64,000 nucleotides of DNA from JANOYY01 sp043720395 (GTDB lineage: Bacteria; Actinomycetota; Acidimicrobiia; Acidimicrobiales; JANYDT01), in assembly GCA_043720395.1 (NCBI GenBank), contig JAYSSR010000066.1, positions 20,116-84,115 on the forward strand, read 5' to 3'. Position 1 is the stretch's first letter, and the number at the start of each line of letters is the position of its first letter. Both the position numbers and the translations under genes were made by a program. Shown here one piece after another: positions 50,286 through 58,151 of the stretch. The notes beneath the pieces were generated by a model. It ran no database searches and was not told the DNA's origin. It saw nothing but the letters and a program-made list of their open reading frames with translations.

Positions 50286-51218
50286 TCACAGCGCCAGGGC
50301 GGTCCACGCCTTGCTGGCGAACGTGGTCCCTCCGATGTCCACCACGAACGCCGGCGTCGACGGAACCAGCGATTCGCAGACCGCCAATCCTTCCACCGGT
50401 TCGAGCACGGAAAGGACTGTTGCGAGAATATCGGCCGTCCCCGCGTCGGCCGCGATGACCGATGCGGACGCAACGTGTGCGACCGGGATCCCCGTGCGCG
50501 GATCGATCACGTGGCTGGCCCAGCGTCCGCCAACCTGAACACTGCGCCGGGCGGAACCGCTCGTCGCGAGCGCGGCGTTCGACACGCGCACCCTTTGCAA
50601 CGGTGCGGCGTTGTCGTGTGGCCGCGCCGGGTCTTCGATGCCGACGACGAGCGATCCGGTACCCGCGTGCACCAGTTCGCCGCCGATGTTGACCACGACA
50701 CGCTCGACCGATGCGTTCTTTCGCACGGCGTCGGTGGCGCGATCGACAACGACGCCCTTGGCGAACGCGTTGAGGTTCAGGGCGGTGCAGTCGCCCCGTC
50801 GCTGAATTCGGCCGTCCGGTCCGAAGCCGTAGGGGGCGTCGTGGACTGAGGTCGCGAGGAGTAACAGTTCCTCGTCCGACGGTTCGACGCCGCTTGCCGA
50901 CGCTGCCGCCCAACGCTGCGTGAGGCGTCCGATGCCCGGGTTGTAGATCCCGTTCGTGCGCTCCTGCCAACGCAACGATTGGCGTAGCAGCGCCGAAAGT
51001 TCTGGGCTGACCTCGTCGATTGCGCCGGTTCGCCAGCGGGCGAACTCACTGCTCGGTCGGTAGGCGCTGAAGAGATCTTCCAGGCGGTCAATCTCGTCGA
51101 GGAGGACTCGCTCTGCACGCGGTCCGTCGCTGCAGCGCGTCGTTGTGACGTGAAAATCGAGAACCGTTCCCAACACTGGCTCGACCTTCGCGCGGTGCTC
51201 GTATCGACGCCACCTCAC
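50286..51218 (-). CDS. apbE: FAD:protein FMN transferase (ApbE)
   Basis: 310 residues from GTG 51218 (weak ribosome site). ApbE features: VEPVLGTVLDFHVTT at the start, IDRLEDLFSAYRPSSEFARW, NPGIGRLTQRWAAASA, LNLNAFAKGVVVDRATDAV with the conserved AKG, VNIGGELVHAG, and SHVIDPRTGIPVAHVASASV with the Mg-binding HxIDPRTG. It transfers FMN from FAD to a Thr or Ser of exported flavoproteins. It converges on the DUF2271-PepSY pair and so probably belongs to the same electron-transfer system, even though its usual target motif is imperfect there. The divergent region upstream carries five iterons. Confidence 0.9.
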   Translation of the reverse strand: MRWRRYEHRAKVEPVLGTVLDFHVTTTRCSDGPRAERVLLDEIDRLEDLFSAYRPSSEFARWRTGAIDEVSPELSALLRQSLRWQERTNGIYNPGIGRLTQRWAAASASGVEPSDEELLLLATSVHDAPYGFGPDGRIQRRGDCTALNLNAFAKGVVVDRATDAVRKNASVERVVVNIGGELVHAGTGSLVVGIEDPARPHDNAAPLQRVRVSNAALATSGSARRSVQVGGRWASHVIDPRTGIPVAHVASASVIAADAGTADILATVLSVLEPVEGLAVCESLVPSTPAFVVDIGGTTFASKAWTALAL

Positions 51219-51253
51219 CGGTGAAACGCTACATCTGACCTGCCTGTGAATAC

Positions 51254-51348
51254 TTCGCGGTACGTTCACGCGCTCGCGGTACGTTCTGCGTACGTCGAAC
51301 GTACCGCGAACGACGGAACGTACCGCGAACGACGGAACGTACCGCGAA
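51254..51348. repeat. Iteron cluster family E (GAACGTACCGCGAA) between divergent genes
   Basis: Five copies of a 14-bp unit: two inverted (TTCGCGGTACGTTC at 51254-51267, TCGCGGTACGTTC at 51274-51286) and three direct (51297-51310, 51316-51329, 51335-51348) with 19-bp period. They occupy the whole gap between apbE and the deacetylase gene, as an operator array or a small repeat family. Confidence 0.85.
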
Positions 51349-51375
51349 GGGCGCAGGTTGGCTACGGTCGACTGG

Positions 51376-52410
51376 ATGGACACCGTGTACACCGAGGCGC
51401 ATCGGATGCAGGATGGGAAGTCGGAGCTGATCGACGGCAAGCTCCTACCGTGTATCGAGATGCCTCGGCGGGCGGATCTTGTGCTCGCTCGCGTTCGTGA
51501 GGTGGGGCTCGGTCCCGTTCTTGCACCGACTCCCCATGGGCTTGACCCGATTCTACGTGTACATACGAAACCGTTCGTCGACTTCCTCTCTGAGGCCTGG
51601 GCCGAGTGGGTCGCCGAGCACGGCGAGTACGACGCGCTCCCGCTCATGTGGGTTACCCGGACGCTGCGCCAGGACCGAATTCCCGACGCCATCGACGGCA
51701 AGCTGTCGTACTTCGCCATCGACGCCGGCACGCCGATCACCGCGGGGACGTGGGAGGCGATCACGGGCGCTGCTGATGTCGCCTTGACGGGCGCGGCGCT
51801 GCTGCGTGATGGTGCTCGCGGCGCGTTCTCCCTGTGTCGTCCGCCCGGCCACCATGCCGCGGCTGACCTCTACGGTGGCTACTGCTTCTTCAACAACGCA
51901 GCGATCGCCGCCCAGTCATTGCGGGATGGTGGCGCCGACCGGGTCGCCATCCTCGACGTGGACTACCACCACGGCAACGGCACACAGTCGATCTTCTACT
52001 CGCGCTCCGACGTTTCGTTCGTGTCGATCCATGCCGACCCGCGGGTCGAGTACCCGTACTTCCTCGGCTACACCGACGAGACCGGCACGGGCGATGGTCA
52101 CGGGGCGAACCTCAACCTGCCACTTCCATTTGGTACGGACTGGTCGACGTACGCGCCGACATTGACCCACGCGGTTGAAGTGCTACGCGCGCAGAGGATC
52201 GACGCACTGGTCGTGTCGCTCGGCGTCGACACTTATCAAGGCGACCCGATCAGCCAGTTTCGTCTGCAGCACGAGGATTACTTGCAGATGGGTGCGGCAG
52301 TCGCGGCGCTCCGCGTCCCGACGCTGTTCGTGTTCGAGGGCGGCTACGCGGTCGAGGCCCTCGGGGTCAACGTGTGCAACGTCCTTGCCGGGTTCGAGTC
52401 GGCGAGCTGA
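51376..52410 (+). CDS. Acetylpolyamine amidohydrolase-like histone-deacetylase-family enzyme
   Basis: 344 residues from ATG 51376; TTG 51358 is an alternative. The N-terminus TVYTEAHRMQDGKSELIDGK is typical of bacterial acetylpolyamine amidohydrolases rather than AcuC. Catalytic blocks are complete: CRPPGHHAAADLYGGYCFFN (His pair), ILDVDYHHGNGTQSIFYSRS with Zn ligands Asp and His, and LVVSLGVDTYQGDPISQFRL with the third Zn ligand Asp. It would remove acetyl groups from polyamines or other acetamides. It is divergent from apbE across the iteron array and convergent with an importer operon. Confidence 0.88.
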   Translation: MDTVYTEAHRMQDGKSELIDGKLLPCIEMPRRADLVLARVREVGLGPVLAPTPHGLDPILRVHTKPFVDFLSEAWAEWVAEHGEYDALPLMWVTRTLRQDRIPDAIDGKLSYFAIDAGTPITAGTWEAITGAADVALTGAALLRDGARGAFSLCRPPGHHAAADLYGGYCFFNNAAIAAQSLRDGGADRVAILDVDYHHGNGTQSIFYSRSDVSFVSIHADPRVEYPYFLGYTDETGTGDGHGANLNLPLPFGTDWSTYAPTLTHAVEVLRAQRIDALVVSLGVDTYQGDPISQFRLQHEDYLQMGAAVAALRVPTLFVFEGGYAVEALGVNVCNVLAGFESAS

Positions 52411-52520
52411 GTCCAGGCGGTAACCGTGCGCTGCGTACCGCTCGTTGAGGGCCTTCGAGGGCGCTCGTGAGCGGCACAAACGTGGCTCCCAGCGCAACAA
52501 ATCGACCGAGTTACCCGCCG

Positions 52521-54302
52521 TCAGCTGCGCATTGCCTCGATGCTGGGCGTGTCCGCGATGAGCCGACGGGTGTACTCCTGCTGCGGGTTCCCGATGACGC
52601 TCTCCGTCGGGCCCAGCTCCACGATCGACCCGGCGTGCATCACGGCCACCGTGTCGGCGATCGAGCGCACGAGCGGCAGGTTGTGCGTCACGAACAGCAG
52701 CGACAGGCCGAGCTCGGTGCGCAACGTCGCAAGAAGCTCCACGATGGCCGCCTGCACGAGCACGTCGAGCGCGGAGGTGATCTCGTCGCATATGAGCACG
52801 TCGGGCTCGCACACGAGCGCACGCGCGATCGCCACGCGCTGACGCTCACCGCCCGACAACTGGTTCGGGTACTGGTTCGCGAACCCCGCGGTCAGCGCAA
52901 CCCGCCCGAGCATCTGTCCGACCAGACGCTCCCCATCAGCGCGGTTGCGCCCCGCGAGCAGAAGCGGCCGCAGAATGGACTCGCCGACCGTCCGCCGCGG
53001 ATTCAGCGAGGAGTACGGATTCTGGAAGACGTACTGCATCTTCATCCGCTGCTCGCTGGTACGACCGCGTGCGTGGCGCGCGAGCGGTGCACCGTGCAGC
53101 GTCATCGTGCCGGTCCACTCACGGTGCAGGCCGCCGATCGACCGGGAGATCGTGGTCTTGCCCGACCCGGACTCGCCGACCAGCGCCACGCATTCGCCCG
53201 GGTGCACGTCGACGCTGACATCGTGCACGATGACCGTGCCCTGGTACCCGGCGCTCACCCCAGCGAGCCGCAGCACCGGCGAACCGACAGCAGCAGCGCC
53301 GACTACCCGTGCACGCGGTGCGACGGCCGCAACGCCCTCGGCAGCGCGGATGCAGCGCACGGTATGACCCTCGGCGACACGGGTAACGGGTGGCATGGCG
53401 TCAAGGCAACCATGGGTGACTAGAGCGCACCGTGGAGCGAAGAAGCAGCCCGTCGGACGCTTGCCCGGCGAGGGGGCGCGGCCACTCAGACCCTCGATCT
53501 CGTTGACGCCGCCAATGTCCGGTGCCGCCGCCACGAGGTGGCGCGTGTAGGGATGCACCGGCGCAGCGAAGATCGTTCGGGTCGACCCGTGCTCCACGAT
53601 GCGTCCTGCGTACATGACCGCGACCTCGTCGGCGAGATCGGCCACCACGGCAAGATCGTGCGTGATGTACAGAGCAGCGACGTTGTGCAACGCAGCGAGC
53701 GCCCGAACCGTGCGCAGCACATGCGCCTGCGTCGAAACGTCGAGTCCGGTCGTCGGCTCGTCGAGGACGATCACCGACGGTCGGCAGGCGAAAGACATCG
53801 CGAGAGCTACTCTCTGCTGCTGGCCGCCGGAGAGCTGGTGCGGGTAGCGGGCGAGGAACTCGTCGTCGCTCGGGAGCAGCACCTCGTCCATCATCTCGGT
53901 GACCCGCTTGGTTCGGGCATCGGCGGAGCCCCCGAAGTCGTGGACTTCGAGCACCTCCGTGAGCTGCGTCCGGATGATGAGCGCCGGGTTCAGCGAAGAC
54001 GACGGGTCCTGCGGCACGTACGCGACCGACCCGCCACGCACGCTGCGGAGCGCCTCGGGGCTGAGGTCGAGGATGGACGTTTCGCCGCACGTGATCGTGC
54101 CGGCTGCAATCGACACGCCGCGTCGAGCGTGGCCGAGTACGGCGAGACCGATGGTGGTCTTGCCGGACCCCGACTCGCCGACGAGGCCAAGGATGCGACC
54201 GGGCGGCACGTGTAGATCGACCTGATCGACGATGTCGAGTCCGAGACCCGCGAGTTCGAGACGGAGGCCGTTGATGCGCAACCCGCCAGCGGTGGAGGTC
54301 AC
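52521..54302 (-). CDS. Fused DppD-DppF-type ABC importer ATPase
   Basis: 593 residues with two complete ATPase units. Unit 1 (about 1-290): Walker A GLVGESGSGKTTIGL (38-52), signature LSGGQQQRVALAMSF, Walker B VIVLDEPTTGLDVS, then a DppD-type tail PTGCFFAPRCALVTHGC. Unit 2 (about 340-593): ALVGESGSGKTTISR, SGGERQRVAIARAL, LICDEITSALDVLV and VTHNLPLVRSIADTVAV. The arrangement replaces the two genes of the other importer at 34.9 kb. It overlaps the preceding permease gene by 4 bp and is the last gene of the importer operon starting at 57842. Confidence 0.92.
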   Translation of the reverse strand: MTSTAGGLRINGLRLELAGLGLDIVDQVDLHVPPGRILGLVGESGSGKTTIGLAVLGHARRGVSIAAGTITCGETSILDLSPEALRSVRGGSVAYVPQDPSSSLNPALIIRTQLTEVLEVHDFGGSADARTKRVTEMMDEVLLPSDDEFLARYPHQLSGGQQQRVALAMSFACRPSVIVLDEPTTGLDVSTQAHVLRTVRALAALHNVAALYITHDLAVVADLADEVAVMYAGRIVEHGSTRTIFAAPVHPYTRHLVAAAPDIGGVNEIEGLSGRAPSPGKRPTGCFFAPRCALVTHGCLDAMPPVTRVAEGHTVRCIRAAEGVAAVAPRARVVGAAAVGSPVLRLAGVSAGYQGTVIVHDVSVDVHPGECVALVGESGSGKTTISRSIGGLHREWTGTMTLHGAPLARHARGRTSEQRMKMQYVFQNPYSSLNPRRTVGESILRPLLLAGRNRADGERLVGQMLGRVALTAGFANQYPNQLSGGERQRVAIARALVCEPDVLICDEITSALDVLVQAAIVELLATLRTELGLSLLFVTHNLPLVRSIADTVAVMHAGSIVELGPTESVIGNPQQEYTRRLIADTPSIEAMRS

Positions 54303-55201
54303 ACTTCAGCCTTCCCACGGTCGATACCCGCAACGGTGCGACCGAGCCCGTCGGCCATGAGGCCGGTGCCGATCGTGAGCAGCGCGATCGCCGCGACCGG
54401 GAGTACGACGCCCCACGGCTGGGTGGTCAGCGATGGACGGTTCTGCTGGATCATGATGCCCCAACTGGCGGTGTTGAGGTTCGGCACGAAGCCGAGGAAC
54501 CCGAGCGACGCGATGAGCCCGATCGAGTAGGTGAGACGGAGGTTCGCTTCGACGAGCAACGCCGCGCTCACGTTCGGCAGGATCTCCGAGAAGAGCACCC
54601 GCAGACGCGACTCGCCGAGTGCGTCGGCGGCCGCGACGAAGTCACGTTCCACGACCTGCAGGGCCGCACCGCGAACGATGCGGGCGACGCGCGGCATCGT
54701 GGTGAGGCCGACGGTCAGGATCACCACAAGTGCGCTCGGGCTGAACATGGCGATCACGATCAGCGAGAGCAGCAGCTGTGGGAACGACAGCAGGATGTCG
54801 AGCGTACGCATCAGAATCTCGTCGAAACGTCCGCGCATATAGGCGGCGAGCATCCCGAGCGTCCCTCCGAGACCGACGCCGAGGATCGTGGCGAGCGCGG
54901 CCTGAATGAGGATCGGACGCCCCCCGTACAGGAAGCGGGTCCACACGTCGGAGCCGAAATAGTCCGTGCCGAAATTCGTGTTCCCAGCATGGCGAACGTT
55001 GGGCAGTCCGTCACCGACCGGTGCCGACTCGCCATACGGTGCGACGTAGCGTCCGAATACCGCCACGAGCACCAGTACCGAAGTGATGGCGAGGCCGATT
55101 TGCGTGCGGCGTAACCGAAGCGCCTGACGGAAGACATTGGCCGGGCGCGCTGTGGTCCCGTCGTTCGGTGGAGGGGCGAGAACCGCGTCGACGGTTGTCA
55201 T
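54299..55201 (-). CDS. ABC importer permease, DppC/OppC type
   Basis: 300 residues from ATG 55201, ATGA overlap with the DppB-type stop. It begins after about 30 residues with the first helix (IGLAITSVLVLVAVFGRYVA), then FGTDYFGSDVWTRFLYGGRP, the OppC hallmark, EAA-loop FVAAADALGESRLRVLFSEI and NTASWGIMIQQNRPSLTTQP near the end. Frames extending upstream of 55201 overlap the other permease and are not needed. Confidence 0.9.
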   Translation of the reverse strand: MTTVDAVLAPPPNDGTTARPANVFRQALRLRRTQIGLAITSVLVLVAVFGRYVAPYGESAPVGDGLPNVRHAGNTNFGTDYFGSDVWTRFLYGGRPILIQAALATILGVGLGGTLGMLAAYMRGRFDEILMRTLDILLSFPQLLLSLIVIAMFSPSALVVILTVGLTTMPRVARIVRGAALQVVERDFVAAADALGESRLRVLFSEILPNVSAALLVEANLRLTYSIGLIASLGFLGFVPNLNTASWGIMIQQNRPSLTTQPWGVVLPVAAIALLTIGTGLMADGLGRTVAGIDRGKAEV

Positions 55202-56169
55202 GTCAGCTTCGTCCGCAGGCGCGGTGTGGCGAGAACCGTTCCTATGTCGGCCAGCAGGTTCGTGACGATGTACACCGCAGCAATGACCAGCGCGAGGAAC
55301 TGCACGACCGGGAGGTCGCGTGACCGAACCGCTTCGTTGAGCGCACTGCCGATCCCGGGATAATTGAACAGCCACTCGATCACGATGACGCCACCTGCGA
55401 GGTACGCGAGGTTGAGTGCAATGACCTGGAAGATCGGACCGATCGCGTTCGGCAGGGCGTGCCGCACCAGGACCGTGCGTTCGGGCATGCCCTTGAGGCG
55501 TGCCATTTCGACGTAGTCGCTCTCAAGCACTTCGATCACTGCGGCACGCGTGACGCGAGAGACATACGGAACAACCGCGAGCACGAGTGTGAGTACCGGG
55601 AGGATGATCCCCTTCATGTTCGCCCAAGGCGGATCGTCGGGGGAGAGGTAATCGGTGGCCGGGAGCAGGTGCGAGACGTTCGTCGCGAGGAGTATCACCA
55701 GCAGCGAACCGACGACGAACTCGGGCAGCGCGGCGAGGATCAGCATCACGATTCCCGAGCCGCTGTCGTACTTCCCGTCGCGCTTGAGCGCGGCGAGCGA
55801 CCCGAGCGCGATCGACACCGGAATGGATACCAGGCCGGCGCAGAACAGAAGGAACAACGACGCGCCCACGCGTGCCGACAACAGTCCCCACACCGGTTCA
55901 TTGTTGGTGAATGTCGTGCCGAGGTCACCCCTGACCACACCACTGATCCAGTCGACATATTGCGTCACGAGCGGCTTGTCGAGCCCGTGCGTGCTCCGGA
56001 TTTCCGCTAATGCTTCCGGCGTCGCGTCACGTCCGAGAACGATGGACGCGGCGTCGCCGCGCAGCGCGTGGGTGAGGACGAAAATCAGCACCGACACGAC
56101 GAGCAGCGTGAGGACGCCGAACACCAGACGCTTGGCGACGAATTTCGTTATCGGGACGCGTAGGGCCAC
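55198..56169 (-). CDS. ABC importer permease, DppB/OppB type
   Basis: 323 residues. N-terminal helix RLVFGVLTLLVVSVLIFVLT, then LRGDAASIVLGRDATPEALA, SGVVRGDLGTTFTNNEPVWG, EAA-loop VIEVLESDYVEMARLKGMPE and IVIEWLFNYPGIGSALNEAV, all typical of DppB. It pairs with the DppC-type protein translated from the overlapping ATG. The binding-protein gene is 86 bp upstream. Confidence 0.92.
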   Translation of the reverse strand: MALRVPITKFVAKRLVFGVLTLLVVSVLIFVLTHALRGDAASIVLGRDATPEALAEIRSTHGLDKPLVTQYVDWISGVVRGDLGTTFTNNEPVWGLLSARVGASLFLLFCAGLVSIPVSIALGSLAALKRDGKYDSGSGIVMLILAALPEFVVGSLLVILLATNVSHLLPATDYLSPDDPPWANMKGIILPVLTLVLAVVPYVSRVTRAAVIEVLESDYVEMARLKGMPERTVLVRHALPNAIGPIFQVIALNLAYLAGGVIVIEWLFNYPGIGSALNEAVRSRDLPVVQFLALVIAAVYIVTNLLADIGTVLATPRLRTKLT

Positions 56170-56255
56170 GAACGGTCAATCCTTGCAGCAGAAAGCGACG
56201 ATGGCCGGCCGCACGACGCCGAAGCGCGAGCGACCGGCCAAGGCCGTCAAGGGAG

Positions 56256-57842
56256 TTAGAAGGACAGGTCCTGGAACCCGCGGCCGTAGTAGTCGAGGTT
56301 GAGCTGGCTCGGACGCTGCACGACGCCCTTCAGCTTCGTGGTGAAGGCGTCGGCGAAGGAGTTGTACACCGGAATGATGTATGCGCCCTCGTCGAAGTCG
56401 AGCTGCTGGAGCTGCTTCACAATCGCGAGCCGCTTGGCGTCGTCGGCCTCACCGGACGCCTCTACGAACAGCGCCTGATACTTCGGGTTGGTCTTCTCGT
56501 ACAGCGTCTCTCCGTATCCGGTCGTTGCTGCGATCTGCGGAAGGTAGGCACGCGGCGACCAGTACGACGTGTAGAACGGCACCTTGGCATAGGTGGTGTC
56601 CCAGTACGCGGCGTCCATTGCCTTCGGTGTCACCTTCAGGACGCCGCCAGTCGCCTTGGCCTGCTCGGCAAAAGCCTGCGCCATCGGGATGAGGCCACCG
56701 GTGTCGTCGGGTGCGGGCAGGTCGACCTCAAGGGGCTTGTCCTTGGTGTACCCGGCTGCATTCAACAGGGCAACCGCTTTCGCGATGTCCTGCTGACGCT
56801 GCGGGTACTTGTTCGCGTTGTAGAACTCGTCGATCTTGCCGAAGAGGTCGTTGCCGATCTCGCCGTGACCACCCAGGGCACGATTGAGAATCTCCTGACG
56901 ATTCACCACGAGGCGCATTGCCTGGCGGACCCGGGCATCGTTGAACGGTGCGCGATCCGTGAGCATCACCATCGTGAGCCAACCGCCGCCGGAAACCTCA
57001 GTGACCGCAAGGGAGCTGTTTCCCTTCACCTGGTCGATCGCCGTGAGCGGGATGTCGATCGCGGCATCGATCTGGCCGGACAGCAGCGCGTTGACAAGAG
57101 CGGTCTTGTCGGCGAAGTCCTGGATGATCACGGTGTCGAAGGTGGGCTTGCCCTTGCGCCAGTAGCTGGTGTGCTTCACGTGGACGCTCTCGCGTCCGGG
57201 TGTGAAGCTCTTGACCTTGTAGGGCCCCGTGCCGATCTGTGGACCATCGGCCGTGTACCCGACCGGCACGACGGTGAGCGTGTATCCGGCAAGGGTTGCC
57301 TTGATGCCGACCGATGGCTTCTTGAGGCCGAACTCCACGGTGTACTTGTCGATTTTCTTGATCAGTGACGGGTCGTAGAACTCGCTGAGCGGCTTGTAGG
57401 ACGGGAGCGCAACCTTCGGGTCGAGGAGGCGCTGCCACGAGTACACGAGGTCGTCGGCCGTCATTTCCTTGCCGTCGTGGAACTTGACGCCCTTCTTCAG
57501 ACGGACGATCGCCTGACTGGTGCTCTTCACGTCGACGCCCGCGGCCAGGCCGTAGGTCGTCTGCGGGACGAAGTCCGAGTCGAACGCGAGCAGGGTCTCC
57601 CAGCCGGACACGAGGCGGGCCTGGTCGGCCTTGGCGACGATTTTCTGGCCGTCGATGATGTCGTTGGTAGAGCCGACGACGCCGACGCGCAGCGTCCCGC
57701 CCTTCTTGGCTTTGGCTTTGGCTTTGGTCGCGGCAAGTGTCGTGAGTGGTAGGCCGCCGAACATTCCTGCCGACACCGTCACCACGCCGGCACCCTTGAT
57801 GAGATCTCGGCGGGTGAATCCGCCGGTACCTGGTTCAGTCAT
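56256..57842 (-). CDS. ABC importer substrate-binding protein (SBP_bac_5), Tat-exported
   Basis: 528 residues. A twin-arginine signal (FTRRDLIKGAGVVTVSAGMF) is followed by a short Lys/Ala linker (ATKAKAKAKKGG, about 38-49), then the type-C binding fold: TLRVGVVGSTNDIIDGQKIV, GVKFHDGKEMTADDLVYSWQ, NDARVRQAMRLVVNRQEILN and IAKAVALLNAAGYTKDKPLE. The ligand is not known; relatives bind peptides, opines or sugars. It leads a minus-strand operon of two permeases and a fused ATPase. A choline-sulfatase gene lies 310 bp downstream of the binding-protein promoter side on the same strand. Confidence 0.9.
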   Translation of the reverse strand: MTEPGTGGFTRRDLIKGAGVVTVSAGMFGGLPLTTLAATKAKAKAKKGGTLRVGVVGSTNDIIDGQKIVAKADQARLVSGWETLLAFDSDFVPQTTYGLAAGVDVKSTSQAIVRLKKGVKFHDGKEMTADDLVYSWQRLLDPKVALPSYKPLSEFYDPSLIKKIDKYTVEFGLKKPSVGIKATLAGYTLTVVPVGYTADGPQIGTGPYKVKSFTPGRESVHVKHTSYWRKGKPTFDTVIIQDFADKTALVNALLSGQIDAAIDIPLTAIDQVKGNSSLAVTEVSGGGWLTMVMLTDRAPFNDARVRQAMRLVVNRQEILNRALGGHGEIGNDLFGKIDEFYNANKYPQRQQDIAKAVALLNAAGYTKDKPLEVDLPAPDDTGGLIPMAQAFAEQAKATGGVLKVTPKAMDAAYWDTTYAKVPFYTSYWSPRAYLPQIAATTGYGETLYEKTNPKYQALFVEASGEADDAKRLAIVKQLQQLDFDEGAYIIPVYNSFADAFTTKLKGVVQRPSQLNLDYYGRGFQDLSF

Positions 57843-57984
57843 TCTCGTTACCCCCGGTTGGCCGCGCGCCCTCCCTTGGACGCTGCGTTCGCGGAGACTA
57901 CGTCACCTGCGGCCTTCGCGTCAGTTTCTCTGTGCAATCAACCCGCCGGCCGTGCCGGGCGAGCGTAATGGCGAGCGTCCTAAT

Positions 57985-58113
57985 GGGGTTGCGCGCAGCA
58001 ACTGGGGTTGGGTTGGGTGCGGGCGGTGGCCGAGGCCTTGGGGGTTGCGCGCAGCGGTTGGGGGCTCAGGACATGCTGCGCCCAACCCCCAATGCTGCGC
58101 GCAACCCCCAACC
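57985..58113. repeat. Nested palindrome family D with extra half-copy
   Basis: Perfect 16-bp arms GGGGGTTGCGCGCAGC (58040-58055) and complement (58094-58109), with inner arms GGTTGGGGG and CCCAACCCCC. A further left arm occurs at 57985-57999. This is all that I recognise in the 310-bp gap between the binding protein and the sulfatase. Confidence 0.88.
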
Positions 58114-58151
58114 GAAGGAAGGCGCTGGCGGGTGGCCAACGGCGCAGGTGG

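Noticed and set aside
51254..51348. CRISPR-like regular repeats
   Set aside because: Units are 14 bp with 5-bp spacers and two are inverted; no spacer-sized variable sequence and no cas genes.
52411..52520. Possible terminator between the convergent deacetylase and importer genes
   Set aside because: Only a weak 6-bp CCGCTC/GAGCGG pairing with a long loop and no T-tract; not strong enough to annotate.
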